From: JAWKZG01 sp041396125 | GTDB lineage: Bacteria; Pseudomonadota; Gammaproteobacteria; Competibacterales; Competibacteraceae | Direction of reading: 5' to 3' | Length of the DNA stretch: 64,000 bases | Assembly: GCA_041396125.1 (NCBI GenBank) | Contig: JAWKZG010000013.1 | Coordinates: 128,451 to 192,450, forward strand | Shown: piece by piece, positions 55,674 to 64,000 of the stretch | How the letters are laid out: each line of letters begins with the position of its first letter | Position numbering within the stretch: position 1 is the stretch's first letter | The notes under the pieces: model-generated | Databases searched by the model: none | Told to the model about the DNA's origin: nothing | The model's input: the letters and a program-made list of their open reading frames with translations, nothing else | Program-made: the position numbers and the translations under genes

Positions 55674-57895
55674 TAAGGTTGCACAGGCAAAGTATTCAAG
55701 TTTTCCAGATCATTGCTTTCCTTGCAGAACGCTGAGGATGGGTACAAATTCTCCGGGCACCCGGCTTTGCCTGGCCGGCATTGGCTGTTGATGTAAGTTG
55801 CCAGATCCCATGACTCCTGAGCCGTCAGCACGCCACCGCTGTGCAAAGGCATGTTGGATTTAATAAAACCTGCCAAATGAGTGCCTTTGGCACCGGGTTC
55901 TCTGGCCATTCCCGCACAGGCGTTATAAGAATCCTTGCCCCATAATGCGGGCCGATAATACACATCGTGTTCATAACGCCCCTCCCCGTTCGCACCGTGG
56001 CAGAACGCACACTTCTGGATATACGTTGCTTGTCCGTTTTCCGTATTACCCGTTAATTTCGGCAGCTGCGGGAAACCGCGAGGCGAGTCACTGTCAAACA
56101 GCGTGGCACGCTGAGCTGTTAACCATTCGGTGTATTCGCGCAGTGATTGCATGGCTTCGTTGGTCGAACAGGCATCATCAGTTTGGGTAATATCACACAA
56201 AGGTACGCCGTTCATACTGCGTGTGAAACAGCCGTTGATGCGTGCATACAGGCTTTCCGGATAGCTTAATAGTCCGGAACCATCCGGATTTTTAACAATG
56301 GCATAGGCTTTATCCATCTCGACCAGCCAGGATGCTGATGGATTTCGCCCTTCATCCAAATGGCAGGATGAACAATTCAGCTTGGCCTTAACCTTATCCG
56401 GCAATGTCTTATAGGTATTGTTCATCAGTGCAAAGCCTTTGAGCACAGACTCACTGGCTGTTTTAGCAGTAGGGGCCGGTAATACATGGGGATTTTTCTG
56501 GGCTGGAGATGCATTGTCCAAGGTAAACGTAAAATCAGCAGAGACAAAACGATCCAGGCGGGTGGAACGCGCCATGGCATGACAGCCCATGCAGCTGGAA
56601 GTCGGCTGTACAAAGGTTTCCAGGGTTGTATTGCCGAATAACGCTGGCAGCGGTGTAAAGACCGTTTCGGGTTGATTGGTGCCAGGCGGTGGCAGTATTG
56701 GCCATTGTGTATTAATTAATTGGTAGTATTGAAAAGCGCTGTTTCGTTCCGCCAAAGCCGCCTGCATGTTCTGATTTAATAACACCATATTATCGGTAGC
56801 CTGATTATTATCACAGGTTTGCGTATCAGGGATTTTTATACTCCGCACAACCTGATTGGGGACACCTGGTTTGGTTTGTTTATTGACAGCGCAGGGTTTA
56901 CCGTTTTCCAGACAATTTTCCTTGTTAAAAGAAGCGGCAATGCCCGATGTGTTTTTTACATTATCGACTTGTTCAAAAGTAGACCACATCCACTGGGGTG
57001 CACTGTTTGTTTTTTCCATCACATGAAAACCCACCAGCCCTGCCGTCTCATCCCGGCAATTTTGCAAAGGTTCTGTATTCGTGGTTCTGGGGTCACAAAC
57101 ACACGCTTCTACAGTATAAAAATGCTTTTCCCTGGTTTCATTTTTTATGGGTAACCAGGCGGCTTTTATTAATATGGATCCTGCCGGAAAACGAACCTCG
57201 TTGACAATATTCTGATGATTCGCGTTGTATAACCTGTTGTCGAAAATATACTCAAAAGCCGTTTTGTTATAACGAATTTCATAACGTACTACAGCTCCAT
57301 TCTGTCCGGTTAATGTGCCCGGCAAGGTTTTGTCAGCTTTTGTGGGTTGCAGGCTGTTATTAATATTGAGCACTTCAGATACTTTCTGGGTCCGGTACAG
57401 AATTTTTTTGTCACTGCTACCGGAACATCCCTCTGGCAAGGCCGGTGTTTGCTGTTGCCCGGTCCAGGATGCCGGCTGTTTACCGCCCGTTAAAAAAATC
57501 TCGTCGGTTTCTTTCCAAGATTCCCAAACCCGTTGCCGGTCGGCTGTTATTGGCAATGCCGCATCAGGTTGCCCCCTGCTTTCTGTGCTGGCAGGCCAGT
57601 TCAGCGCAACAAAAGTCTGCCAGGAAAATAAATCCGAGGCGCGTTGCCGATTATTGAAATTTTCCTGACTAAGCTTGCCTTGCACATCCACAGGCAGCAG
57701 ACAACTGATTTGCACCGGATTAAACGCATAGTTATTACAACTTTTTCCCGTGAGCTGAACGGCTGACTGCGGCATATTACAACCGGCAGGATAGCCATCG
57801 GCAGGGCTGGTTTGTTCCTCACTTTCCGCTGCAGCTAAAGCTGTTGAAAACAGAAAGATAAATTCTAAGAACACGACAAGCGATAACTTATTCAT
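55673..57895 (-). CDS. large secreted triheme c-type cytochrome
   Basis: A 740-residue protein with a signal peptide (LSLVVFLEFIFLFSTALAAAE). Three heme-binding CxxCH motifs: CMGCH at residue 435, CSSCH at 508 and CAFCH at 629. The N-terminal ~400 residues form a separate domain with LFSWQTFVALNWPAS and RVWESWKETDEIFL, seen before cytochrome domains in some proteobacterial proteins but of unknown function to me. The last third (LPKLTGNTENGQATYIQKCAFCHGANGEG, NMPLHSGGVLTAQESWDLATYINSQCRP) resembles the thiosulfate-dehydrogenase (TsdA)/SoxD type cytochrome end. Likely periplasmic electron transfer or a redox enzyme. Intact over 2.2 kb. Confidence 0.75.
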   Translation of the reverse strand: MNKLSLVVFLEFIFLFSTALAAAESEEQTSPADGYPAGCNMPQSAVQLTGKSCNNYAFNPVQISCLLPVDVQGKLSQENFNNRQRASDLFSWQTFVALNWPASTESRGQPDAALPITADRQRVWESWKETDEIFLTGGKQPASWTGQQQTPALPEGCSGSSDKKILYRTQKVSEVLNINNSLQPTKADKTLPGTLTGQNGAVVRYEIRYNKTAFEYIFDNRLYNANHQNIVNEVRFPAGSILIKAAWLPIKNETREKHFYTVEACVCDPRTTNTEPLQNCRDETAGLVGFHVMEKTNSAPQWMWSTFEQVDNVKNTSGIAASFNKENCLENGKPCAVNKQTKPGVPNQVVRSIKIPDTQTCDNNQATDNMVLLNQNMQAALAERNSAFQYYQLINTQWPILPPPGTNQPETVFTPLPALFGNTTLETFVQPTSSCMGCHAMARSTRLDRFVSADFTFTLDNASPAQKNPHVLPAPTAKTASESVLKGFALMNNTYKTLPDKVKAKLNCSSCHLDEGRNPSASWLVEMDKAYAIVKNPDGSGLLSYPESLYARINGCFTRSMNGVPLCDITQTDDACSTNEAMQSLREYTEWLTAQRATLFDSDSPRGFPQLPKLTGNTENGQATYIQKCAFCHGANGEGRYEHDVYYRPALWGKDSYNACAGMAREPGAKGTHLAGFIKSNMPLHSGGVLTAQESWDLATYINSQCRPGKAGCPENLYPSSAFCKESNDLENLNTLPVQP

Positions 57896-58171
57896 AAGAA
57901 CCCCTTTGAGATTTTCTACTCAGAATCAAATCTGCTGGAGGGCAATAAAAGCCATAGGCTTTGTGCAGATGAAGAGCCTGCAGTGATTGAAGTGGTTGGT
58001 ACGCGGAAAATCCAGTGAACTCACTGACCAACTGTAGTAGACAGCTGAAAAATATCAAGCTGAGGCGTTATTTTCAGCTTCAATACCGCCGGAAATGAAC
58101 GTGTTATTAACATCGAGTTCAGGATATTACTGTCAATAAGCGCTGATCGGCGATATTAATCTTTGCGAACT
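57896..58171. other. intergenic, no gene seen
   Basis: About 275 bases between two minus-strand genes. A short imperfect dyad (GCTGAAAAAT near 58045 and TTATTTTCAGC near 58070) lies in it. Nothing else was recognised. Confidence 0.4.
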
Positions 58172-58897
58172 TCAGCCCGCACCGCGCTCACGCGATTGCG
58201 CAGTTGCAGGCACTAATGTCTTGCGCGCCAATGCCTGCAGGCGCTCCCAGGCTATGCGGCTAACCTCAACGCCCTGTGCCTGACTATGCACTGCACGCGA
58301 ATGAAATACCTCGCGGGACATCAGCACAGGATGCGGCGATGCAGCCGGTAGAAGGCCCGGTTCCCGCGTACAATACGCAGACAGCGTAAATCCGCTGCCA
58401 TCCAGCAACGGACTGATAGCGGTATCTGCCGCGGCGTGCAGGCAGACCCCGTCGGGTTCTACCACCAGACTGTATGGCCCTGCCTGCGCATTTTCCAGCG
58501 CAAAGCGAAAATGCCAGCCCTCGCGCGCATAAGCCACAGCCGCTGGTGCCAGATACAACGGCGTCGACAGCCCGTCAACCTTGAGTTGTCCAAACGATGA
58601 ATCAGATGAATCACTGGCGCGGGCAAGCAACAAATCGACCAGCGGCGCTGCCAGTAATGCACCGGGTCGGTGAGCAAGTGCAATGGTTTCGCACTGAATT
58701 TCAGCCTTGCTGAAACAGCAATCTGTCCTGCCGTTGAGATGCGTCAACTCATTGCACAGCGCATCCAGCACAGCAAACTCACGCGCCACCAGCCAGACGC
58801 TGCCCTGCGCCAGATCGTTATCCAGTCCGGCGGGCACAGACGCACCTTCTGCCGCTTTCTGGCAGATATGGTAAAGCTCGTTCAAAGAGCGTCTCAT
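58172..58897 (-). CDS. DUF3726 family protein
   Basis: A 241-residue protein starting MRRSLNELYHICQKAAEGASVPAGLDNDLAQGSVWLVAREFAVLD, the typical DUF3726 opening, which is associated with catabolic loci but has no known function. No membrane segment. Five bases after the 572-residue gene; third in an operon with it and the M19-like gene. Confidence 0.75.
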   Translation of the reverse strand: MRRSLNELYHICQKAAEGASVPAGLDNDLAQGSVWLVAREFAVLDALCNELTHLNGRTDCCFSKAEIQCETIALAHRPGALLAAPLVDLLLARASDSSDSSFGQLKVDGLSTPLYLAPAAVAYAREGWHFRFALENAQAGPYSLVVEPDGVCLHAAADTAISPLLDGSGFTLSAYCTREPGLLPAASPHPVLMSREVFHSRAVHSQAQGVEVSRIAWERLQALARKTLVPATAQSRERGAG

Positions 58898-58902
58898 GTC
58901 GC

Positions 58903-60621
58903 TTATCCCATTGAGTCTGCAAGCAAAGCTGAATCTTCAGACAAAACGGGCAGCACCCAGGCATCGGCATTATCAGACTTGAGCTCAGCAAAGCACGGCG
59001 CGCCCTGATACATTGTGATGCGAGTCCAGCGATCCGAGCGGGGATCAAATTTGACCGCGCCAAAAAACGACAGTTTGCAGCGTAAAAGATCTACCGCCAG
59101 GCACTCAGCAGCCAGCAGATTGTCGCGAATCTCCGCATAGGGATGTTTCGCTACCAGTTGCAGCCGGCGGATCAGGTAACGCCAGCGGGGCTGGCGCAGC
59201 AGGAAAACAGCAACAGACTCGGTCGGATCGGCAGCCGTGAGTTCCTGATACAGTTGCTGCACCTCGCGGGCAATATCGAGCCGCATTTCCTTGTCCGCGC
59301 CCGGTTCCTGATGGCGTTCGCCCAGGCGGGGTTCTTCTTTTTCCTGCGAGCGATACCAGAAAAAATGCTGGGCATCGGGTTGCGTAAAATCGAGTGCCAG
59401 TGCCCAGTCGTAATGCTGCTCGATCAGCGTACACAAAGCTGCCAGTTGCAAGGCCGGATTGAAAACAGGCATTTCCGGATCGGCCATAGTGTCGGCCAGC
59501 TCATCGACCAGCTCACCGTAAGGTTCGATCATCAAGCTATGCAGTAATTCCTGCATTTCCTCAGAGTACTGAGCCGCTGCCAGTGCCTGTAGGCGCTGCC
59601 AGGGATAACTACCGGTTAGCAGTCCGTCCTCATTCATCTGCCGGCTCAGATCACGCAGTTCCTGCTGCAATCGGGTGATCCGGGCTGCCTGACGGCTATC
59701 TCCGGTATGCCATTCAGCGACATGACTGACCGCCTGTTTGAGCAAACGAATAAAAGCCGCACGTTCGGCGGGTTCGGCGGCAGGTAATGCCAGCACACGG
59801 GCGATGGCTGTTTCGCGAGCGTATACCCAACGGTGGAACAAGCCTGGATGTGCAATCAGAAACGGTGCCATACCTAGCCCGGTGGAATTGCCAATACCAA
59901 AGCTGCGCCGCTGTCGGACTGCCAGCCGCACAGCCTGATCGGGCGCACGTTGCGCGGCGATGTGCTCAACCAGGTCAAGCGTAAATTCGCGGATCAGATA
60001 AACGGTCAGCATTTCAGCTTCGAACGGACGCCGGAATAAACCACCGGCAAAGGTATTGCTCAGATCAGACAGGCCAAATTTGCCATTGCCGTAAACGGCT
60101 GTAGTGCGCATCAGATAACCGACTGCGGCGATATCCTGCAGGTTTGGCTGATGCCCCTGCGCCAGGCAGTCCACCACGTATTCAAACAAGCGCACGCTTT
60201 TATTGGCACGGCTCAGGACACATTCCCTGGCACTGACCCGACCGGCCTCCTGTAATGGCACATTAGCCCGCAGACGCTCGATATCATCCGCGTCGGGCTC
60301 GCCAAGCAGCAATGTGAAAGTAGCGTCCCACTTTTCAGCTATGACCCGATCATTCCGCTCTTCCGGATCCAGCTGCCGGGAAAACCCCACCAGGCTGCAG
60401 CTCCCGACCGGCGTTGCAACCCGGTAGACCACCGTACCGTAACCGTCAGCGTCAAGCTCGAACAGCGCACGCGTCAGCCGCCAGTCTTCCTGGGCAATTC
60501 GTCGCAACAGACAACGCATAAAGCTCAGTCGGGTCTGGTGAAAACTGCCCAGGCGCTGCAGCCGCATGACGGTAGCTGGTGGGCGCAGTAGCTGGGTGGC
60601 TGTTCTGGCGGGCATGAGCAT
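58903..60621 (-). CDS. conserved unknown protein, 572 residues
   Basis: A long soluble protein of no family I recognise. Conserved-looking blocks: SLVGFSRQLDPEERNDRVIAEKWDATFTLL (near residue 80), YVVDCLAQGHQPNLQDIAAVGYLMRTTAVYGNGKFGLSD, then RQRRSFGIGNSTGLGMAPFLIAHPGLFHRWV and a helical C-terminal half rich in Arg/Glu. The Gly-rich motif GIGNSTGLGMAPF could bind a nucleotide or phosphate but matches no standard P-loop. AGGAG precedes ATG 60621 and overlaps the stop codon of the M19-like gene. Operon: M19-like, this gene, DUF3726. Confidence 0.6.
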   Translation of the reverse strand: MLMPARTATQLLRPPATVMRLQRLGSFHQTRLSFMRCLLRRIAQEDWRLTRALFELDADGYGTVVYRVATPVGSCSLVGFSRQLDPEERNDRVIAEKWDATFTLLLGEPDADDIERLRANVPLQEAGRVSARECVLSRANKSVRLFEYVVDCLAQGHQPNLQDIAAVGYLMRTTAVYGNGKFGLSDLSNTFAGGLFRRPFEAEMLTVYLIREFTLDLVEHIAAQRAPDQAVRLAVRQRRSFGIGNSTGLGMAPFLIAHPGLFHRWVYARETAIARVLALPAAEPAERAAFIRLLKQAVSHVAEWHTGDSRQAARITRLQQELRDLSRQMNEDGLLTGSYPWQRLQALAAAQYSEEMQELLHSLMIEPYGELVDELADTMADPEMPVFNPALQLAALCTLIEQHYDWALALDFTQPDAQHFFWYRSQEKEEPRLGERHQEPGADKEMRLDIAREVQQLYQELTAADPTESVAVFLLRQPRWRYLIRRLQLVAKHPYAEIRDNLLAAECLAVDLLRCKLSFFGAVKFDPRSDRWTRITMYQGAPCFAELKSDNADAWVLPVLSEDSALLADSMG

Positions 60622-60629
60622 AAAATCTC

Positions 60630-61619
60630 CTAATTTTCTGCAGGCACAAACGAGCGTTCGAAAAAATCCAGCCAGTTTCGGCCCATGATGCGATCAACGT
60701 CGGAGACCGAAAACCCCACCTTGCGCAAGCCGGCGGCAAGCGTGCTGAAATCGCGGTTGTCGCGAAACCATTCGGGCTGTGGCGGAAATCCGGCGTTACC
60801 CTGACTGCCCTCGCCATAATCCACCGTACGGGTCCAGCGTCCGTTACGCATCCATTCGACCACACTGTCCGGCTGACCCTGGCACAGATCACTGCCGATG
60901 CCGATATGCGCAATCCCCAGCAGTTCGGCGGCCTGCGCCACCATCGCACAGAAATCCTCCAGCCGGCATTGCGATTTGCCTTTCAGATGATGCGGATACA
61001 GACTGAAACCTATCATGCCGCCGGAGCCGGCCAACGCCCGCAACACAGTGTCTGATTTATTGCGCAAAGCAGGGAACCAGAAAGCCGGATTGGCGTGGGT
61101 TATAGCGATGGGTCGTTCGGACAGTTCGATAGCTTCCAGAGTGGAGCGTTCAGCGCTGTGCGACATATCGATCACCAGCCCAACCCGGTTCATCTCTTTG
61201 ATGACCTCTTTGCCCATACGGGTTATGCCGGGGTCTTCGGCCTCATAACAGCCGGTCGCCAGCAGACTCTGGTTGTTATAACTCAGTTGCATAAAGCGCG
61301 CACCTAACTCGTGCAGAACCTGCACCAGACCGATGTCGTCCTCAATGGGTGAACAGTTCTGAAAACCGAAAACGATGCCGGTGCGACCTTCCATTTGTGC
61401 GCTGCGCACATCTGCTGCTGTTTTTACAGGTCGGATCAAATCGGCATGTTGCTCAAACAAGCGGTGCCAGCGACTGATATTGGTTACAGTCTCGCGGAAA
61501 TTTTCCCAGTAGCAGATCGTGACATGAACGCAGTCCACGCCACCCTCACGCATCTGCTGGAAAATTTCGCGCGACCAGTTGCAGTATTGCAAACCATCAA
61601 TGATTACGGGTTTGTCCAT
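60630..61619 (-). CDS. M19 membrane-dipeptidase-like protein with altered metal site
   Basis: A 329-residue TIM-barrel protein of the M19 (renal dipeptidase) family. The usual zinc motif DGHND reads DGLQY, so His and Asp of the first zinc site are Leu and Tyr. The bridging Glu (IEGG) is replaced in FGFQNCSP. His in IDMSHSAERS, His in AITHANPAF and Asp in IGIGSDLCQG are kept. Thus at most one metal can bind, and classical dipeptidase activity is doubtful. GGAGGG lies before ATG 61619. First gene of a three-gene operon. A subgroup of M19-like proteins with such changes occurs in other bacteria; its substrate is unknown to me. Confidence 0.85.
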   Translation of the reverse strand: MDKPVIIDGLQYCNWSREIFQQMREGGVDCVHVTICYWENFRETVTNISRWHRLFEQHADLIRPVKTAADVRSAQMEGRTGIVFGFQNCSPIEDDIGLVQVLHELGARFMQLSYNNQSLLATGCYEAEDPGITRMGKEVIKEMNRVGLVIDMSHSAERSTLEAIELSERPIAITHANPAFWFPALRNKSDTVLRALAGSGGMIGFSLYPHHLKGKSQCRLEDFCAMVAQAAELLGIAHIGIGSDLCQGQPDSVVEWMRNGRWTRTVDYGEGSQGNAGFPPQPEWFRDNRDFSTLAAGLRKVGFSVSDVDRIMGRNWLDFFERSFVPAEN

Positions 61620-61823
61620 CGCCGCCCTCCCCTTCAGTGCTTTATTCTTTTTAGTTTCAACTTTGTGCGAGCCGATGTCGACCTCTGACCGTTAATATCT
61701 CAGCAGTCGCTGATCACAAAAAACAAATGAAATCGATTCGCATTTACATTGATAGATGACTATTTTCTGGTAAAATTCAGCCATCGCCTCCTCATTGCTC
61801 TGTTGTCACACGCTGTGTACCCG

Positions 61824-63015
61824 ATGAACCATAACCGATATTTCTCCCTGCTGATTTACACCCTGTTTTTTTGTACTTTAGCGAGCGCCGAAACGCCCCC
61901 GGCAGTACTCCCGACCGCCTCCCCTGTATCTGCCAAGATTTCCGAATTATCCCGCGAAGCCCTGGGACAACAGCTATTTTTTGATACTCGCCTGTCGCAG
62001 CGTCGTACCCAGTCCTGTGCCAGTTGCCATGTTCCCGGCAATGGCTTTGCTGATCCGCGTGATAATAGTGTTGGCGGCGCTGTCTCGCTGGGTGATGACG
62101 GGATATCACTGGGAGACCGCAACGCACCGACAGCCGCCTACGCCAGTCTGGCACCGCCTTTTCAGCAGCGTGAGGGAGACTATATAGGCGGTCAATTCTG
62201 GGATGGACGCGCCTTGAACCTGGCAGAGCAGGCGGCCGGGCCGCCGCTGAACCCTATCGAGATGGCTATGCCGGATAGTGCTGCGGTAGCGGCTCGGCTG
62301 CAGGAAAATCCCATTTATGTTGCCGCCTTTAAAGCGCTGTACGGAGACACCGTTTTCAGCAATCCAGACACCGCTTATACCGCCATGGCGGACAGTATTG
62401 CAGCGTTCGAGCACACTGACTTCTTTGCCCCTTTCGACTCTAAATATGATCGCTATTTGAAAGGAGAATATCAGCCGACACGCCAGGAAGATCTCGGGAT
62501 GACGCTGTTTTTTTCGCAGCAGTTCACCAACTGCAATCTCTGCCATCAGTTGAAAAAGCGTCCCATGGCGGCGGGGAAACTTTTTCAGTACCTACCACAA
62601 CATCGGCGTACCCACCAACCATGCTGTGCGTCAGCGCAACGGGCTGGCGGTTGATTTTACGGATGATGGCCTGCTGGCAAACCCGAAGGTCAATGACCCC
62701 GCGCAACGTGGCCGGTTTAAGGTGCCCACCCTGCGGAATGTGGCCGTAACCGGCCCCTATATGCATAACGGTGTATTCAAAGACCTGCGCACGGTGGTGC
62801 TGTTTTACAACAAATACAACACCCGCAGTCCCAAACGCCAGATCAACCCGGAAACCGGTCAGCAGTGGCAGGCTCCCGAAGTGGCTGAGAACCTCTCGCT
62901 TAAAGAGCTGGAAACCGGACCGGCGCTGGATAATCGCCGCATTGATGCCCTGGTCGCGTTCATGAAAATGTTAACCGACCAGCGCTATGAACACCTGCTC
63001 GAAGAACAACACTAG
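61824..63015 (+). CDS. diheme cytochrome c peroxidase/MauG-type protein, frameshifted
   Basis: A periplasmic diheme protein of about 395 residues. Signal peptide ends near LFFCTLASAE. High- and low-potential hemes at CASCH and CNLCH; blocks ALGQQLFFDTRLSQRRTQSCASCH, QFWDGRALNLAEQAAGPPLNPIEM and KVPTLRNVAVTGPYMHNGVFKDL identify the CcpA/MauG family. The frame shifts near 62560-62585 (run of G and T), after which TYHNIGVPTNHAVRQRNG continues in another frame to 63015. It may reduce H2O2 or act on protein radicals. ATG 61824 is preferred over an upstream TTG because it starts the signal peptide. Confidence 0.85.
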
Positions 63016-63144
63016 CACGCGCTATACCCTTACTTTAAGCAGGTAAGAACGGATTTATGGGTCTGTTACCACTGGGAATAAGGCAGGAAATTTACTGCAA
63101 AATACGGCAGACTAATGCTTCAATTGTCGAGGCATTCACTCAAA

Positions 63145-64000
63145 ATGGCGATGAAAATTAATAGCAAGCCCTTCCAGGTCAAAGAAAACGAACATGTCAA
63201 TCTGGCTAATCGGCCCACGCGGGTAGAACCTTTCTATAACTCGAAGAAACAATACAATAATCGCCTGAAAAATCAGATACAGGAATTAAGTAAAAAGCAG
63301 CAACTTCACTATGCCTCTGATCGGTACTCAATATTACTGATTTTTCAGGCAATGGACGCTGCGGGCAAAGATGGTGCTATCAGGCATGTCATGTCAGGTA
63401 TCAATCCGCAGGGGTGCCAGGTATTCAGTTTCAAGCACCCCACGCCGCAAGAACTGGATCACGATTTTCTTTGGCGCACGACCCAGTGTCTGCCTGAACG
63501 AGGCCGGATCGGGGTTTTTAATCGTTCCTATTATGAGGAAGTGCTGATTGTCAGGGTGCATCCGCAGATACTGCTCAGTCAGAAATTACCGGCCGAGAAC
63601 TTCAACCTCAACGACATCTGGCAGGAACGCTATGAGTCGATCCTCCATTTCGAGAAACACCTGCACAGAAACGGCACCCGCATCCTTAAATTTTTCCTGC
63701 ATCTTTCCAAAGAAGAACAGCGCAAGCGGTTTCTCGCCCGCATAGAAAAGCCGGAAAAAAACTGGAAATTCAGCCGCGCCGATATTAAGGAAAGGGAATA
63801 CTGGGATCAATACATGCAGGCCTATGAAGCCTGCCTGAGTGCAACCAGCACCAAAGACGCGCCCTGGTATATCGTCCCTGCCGATGACAAGAAAAATGCC
63901 CGTTTGATCATTTCCCAGATTATTCTCGACATGTTCGAGTCGCTCGACATGCACTACCCTGTCGTCGACGACCAGCGCAAAGCAGAATTATTAACCATCC
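63145..64000 (+). CDS. ppk2: polyphosphate kinase 2 family, cut by window end
   Basis: The first 285 residues of a PPK2 family protein, which transfers phosphate between polyphosphate and nucleotides. Walker A is in LLIFQAMDAAGKDGAIRHVMSG, Walker B-like in GRIGVFNRSYYEEVLIVRVHP, the lid in RFLARIEKPEKNWKFSRADIKER. ATG 63145; an in-frame ATG at 63151 is possible. The gene runs off the window at 64000. Whether it uses AMP or ADP cannot be told from the motif seen. Confidence 0.92.
   Translation, partial: MAMKINSKPFQVKENEHVNLANRPTRVEPFYNSKKQYNNRLKNQIQELSKKQQLHYASDRYSILLIFQAMDAAGKDGAIRHVMSGINPQGCQVFSFKHPTPQELDHDFLWRTTQCLPERGRIGVFNRSYYEEVLIVRVHPQILLSQKLPAENFNLNDIWQERYESILHFEKHLHRNGTRILKFFLHLSKEEQRKRFLARIEKPEKNWKFSRADIKEREYWDQYMQAYEACLSATSTKDAPWYIVPADDKKNARLIISQIILDMFESLDMHYPVVDDQRKAELLTI

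Noticed and set aside
1..64000. CRISPR arrays, tRNA or rRNA genes
   Set aside because: No regularly spaced direct repeats, no cloverleaf-like sequence with CCA-type ends and no rRNA-conserved stretch were recognised by eye; a dedicated scan could still find a tRNA.

Overview
The window looks like a chromosomal piece from a heterotrophic, aerobic gammaproteobacterium. This is inferred from the gene families: AmaA/AmaB pipecolate catabolism, malonyl-CoA decarboxylase, LexA with a CTGT-type SOS box, an RND pump, two KatG and SCO/PCuAC copper chaperones. No rRNA, tRNA, CRISPR array, prophage or complete insertion sequence was recognised. I cannot place it more finely.

Layout. 0-3.2 kb: end of amaB, then amaA and malonyl-CoA decarboxylase. 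3.2-8.7 kb: small, often broken accessory genes (AT-rich methyltransferase, possible GIY-YIG fragment, exported phosphatidylserine-decarboxylase homologue, acetyltransferase, unknowns, a P-loop NTPase). 9.2-13.9 kb: two katG genes, one cytosolic and one exported. 14-20.7 kb: small membrane proteins, a GFA protein, an exported amidohydrolase, unknowns, an epimerase-like protein and three copies of an ~80 bp hairpin repeat. 20.7-29.7 kb, minus strand: a peptide/opine-type ABC transporter operon (SBP-permease-sulfatase-permease-ATPase-ATPase) followed by a nagA-like deacetylase; the gene order suggests import, desulfation and deacetylation of a sulfated amino sugar or similar compound. 29.9-32.1 kb: DUF2461, lexA and two small genes. 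32.5-36.9 kb: an ABC sugar-type importer with a Tat-exported binding protein. 36.9-43.9 kb: a possible nuclease, an RND efflux pair and an exported hydrolase. 43.9-46.3 kb: remains of a BisC/TorA-type molybdoenzyme. 46.5-50 kb: enolase-superfamily dehydratase, LysE-type exporter, class V aminotransferase. 50-53.5 kb: copper/cytochrome oxidase assembly genes. 53.6-57.9 kb: an M15-peptidase-like protein, a cysteine-peptidase-like protein and a large triheme protein. 58.2-61.6 kb: DUF3726, a 572-residue unknown and a degenerate M19 dipeptidase homologue in one operon. 61.8-64 kb: a diheme MauG/CcpA-type protein and the start of a PPK2 kinase.

About eighteen otherwise well-conserved genes carry single-base frameshifts, several at short homopolymers, while large genes such as the RND pump, the second katG and the triheme protein are intact. 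Indel errors in the assembly are therefore as likely as real gene decay for most of them. I give the full span of each such gene and state where the frame changes.
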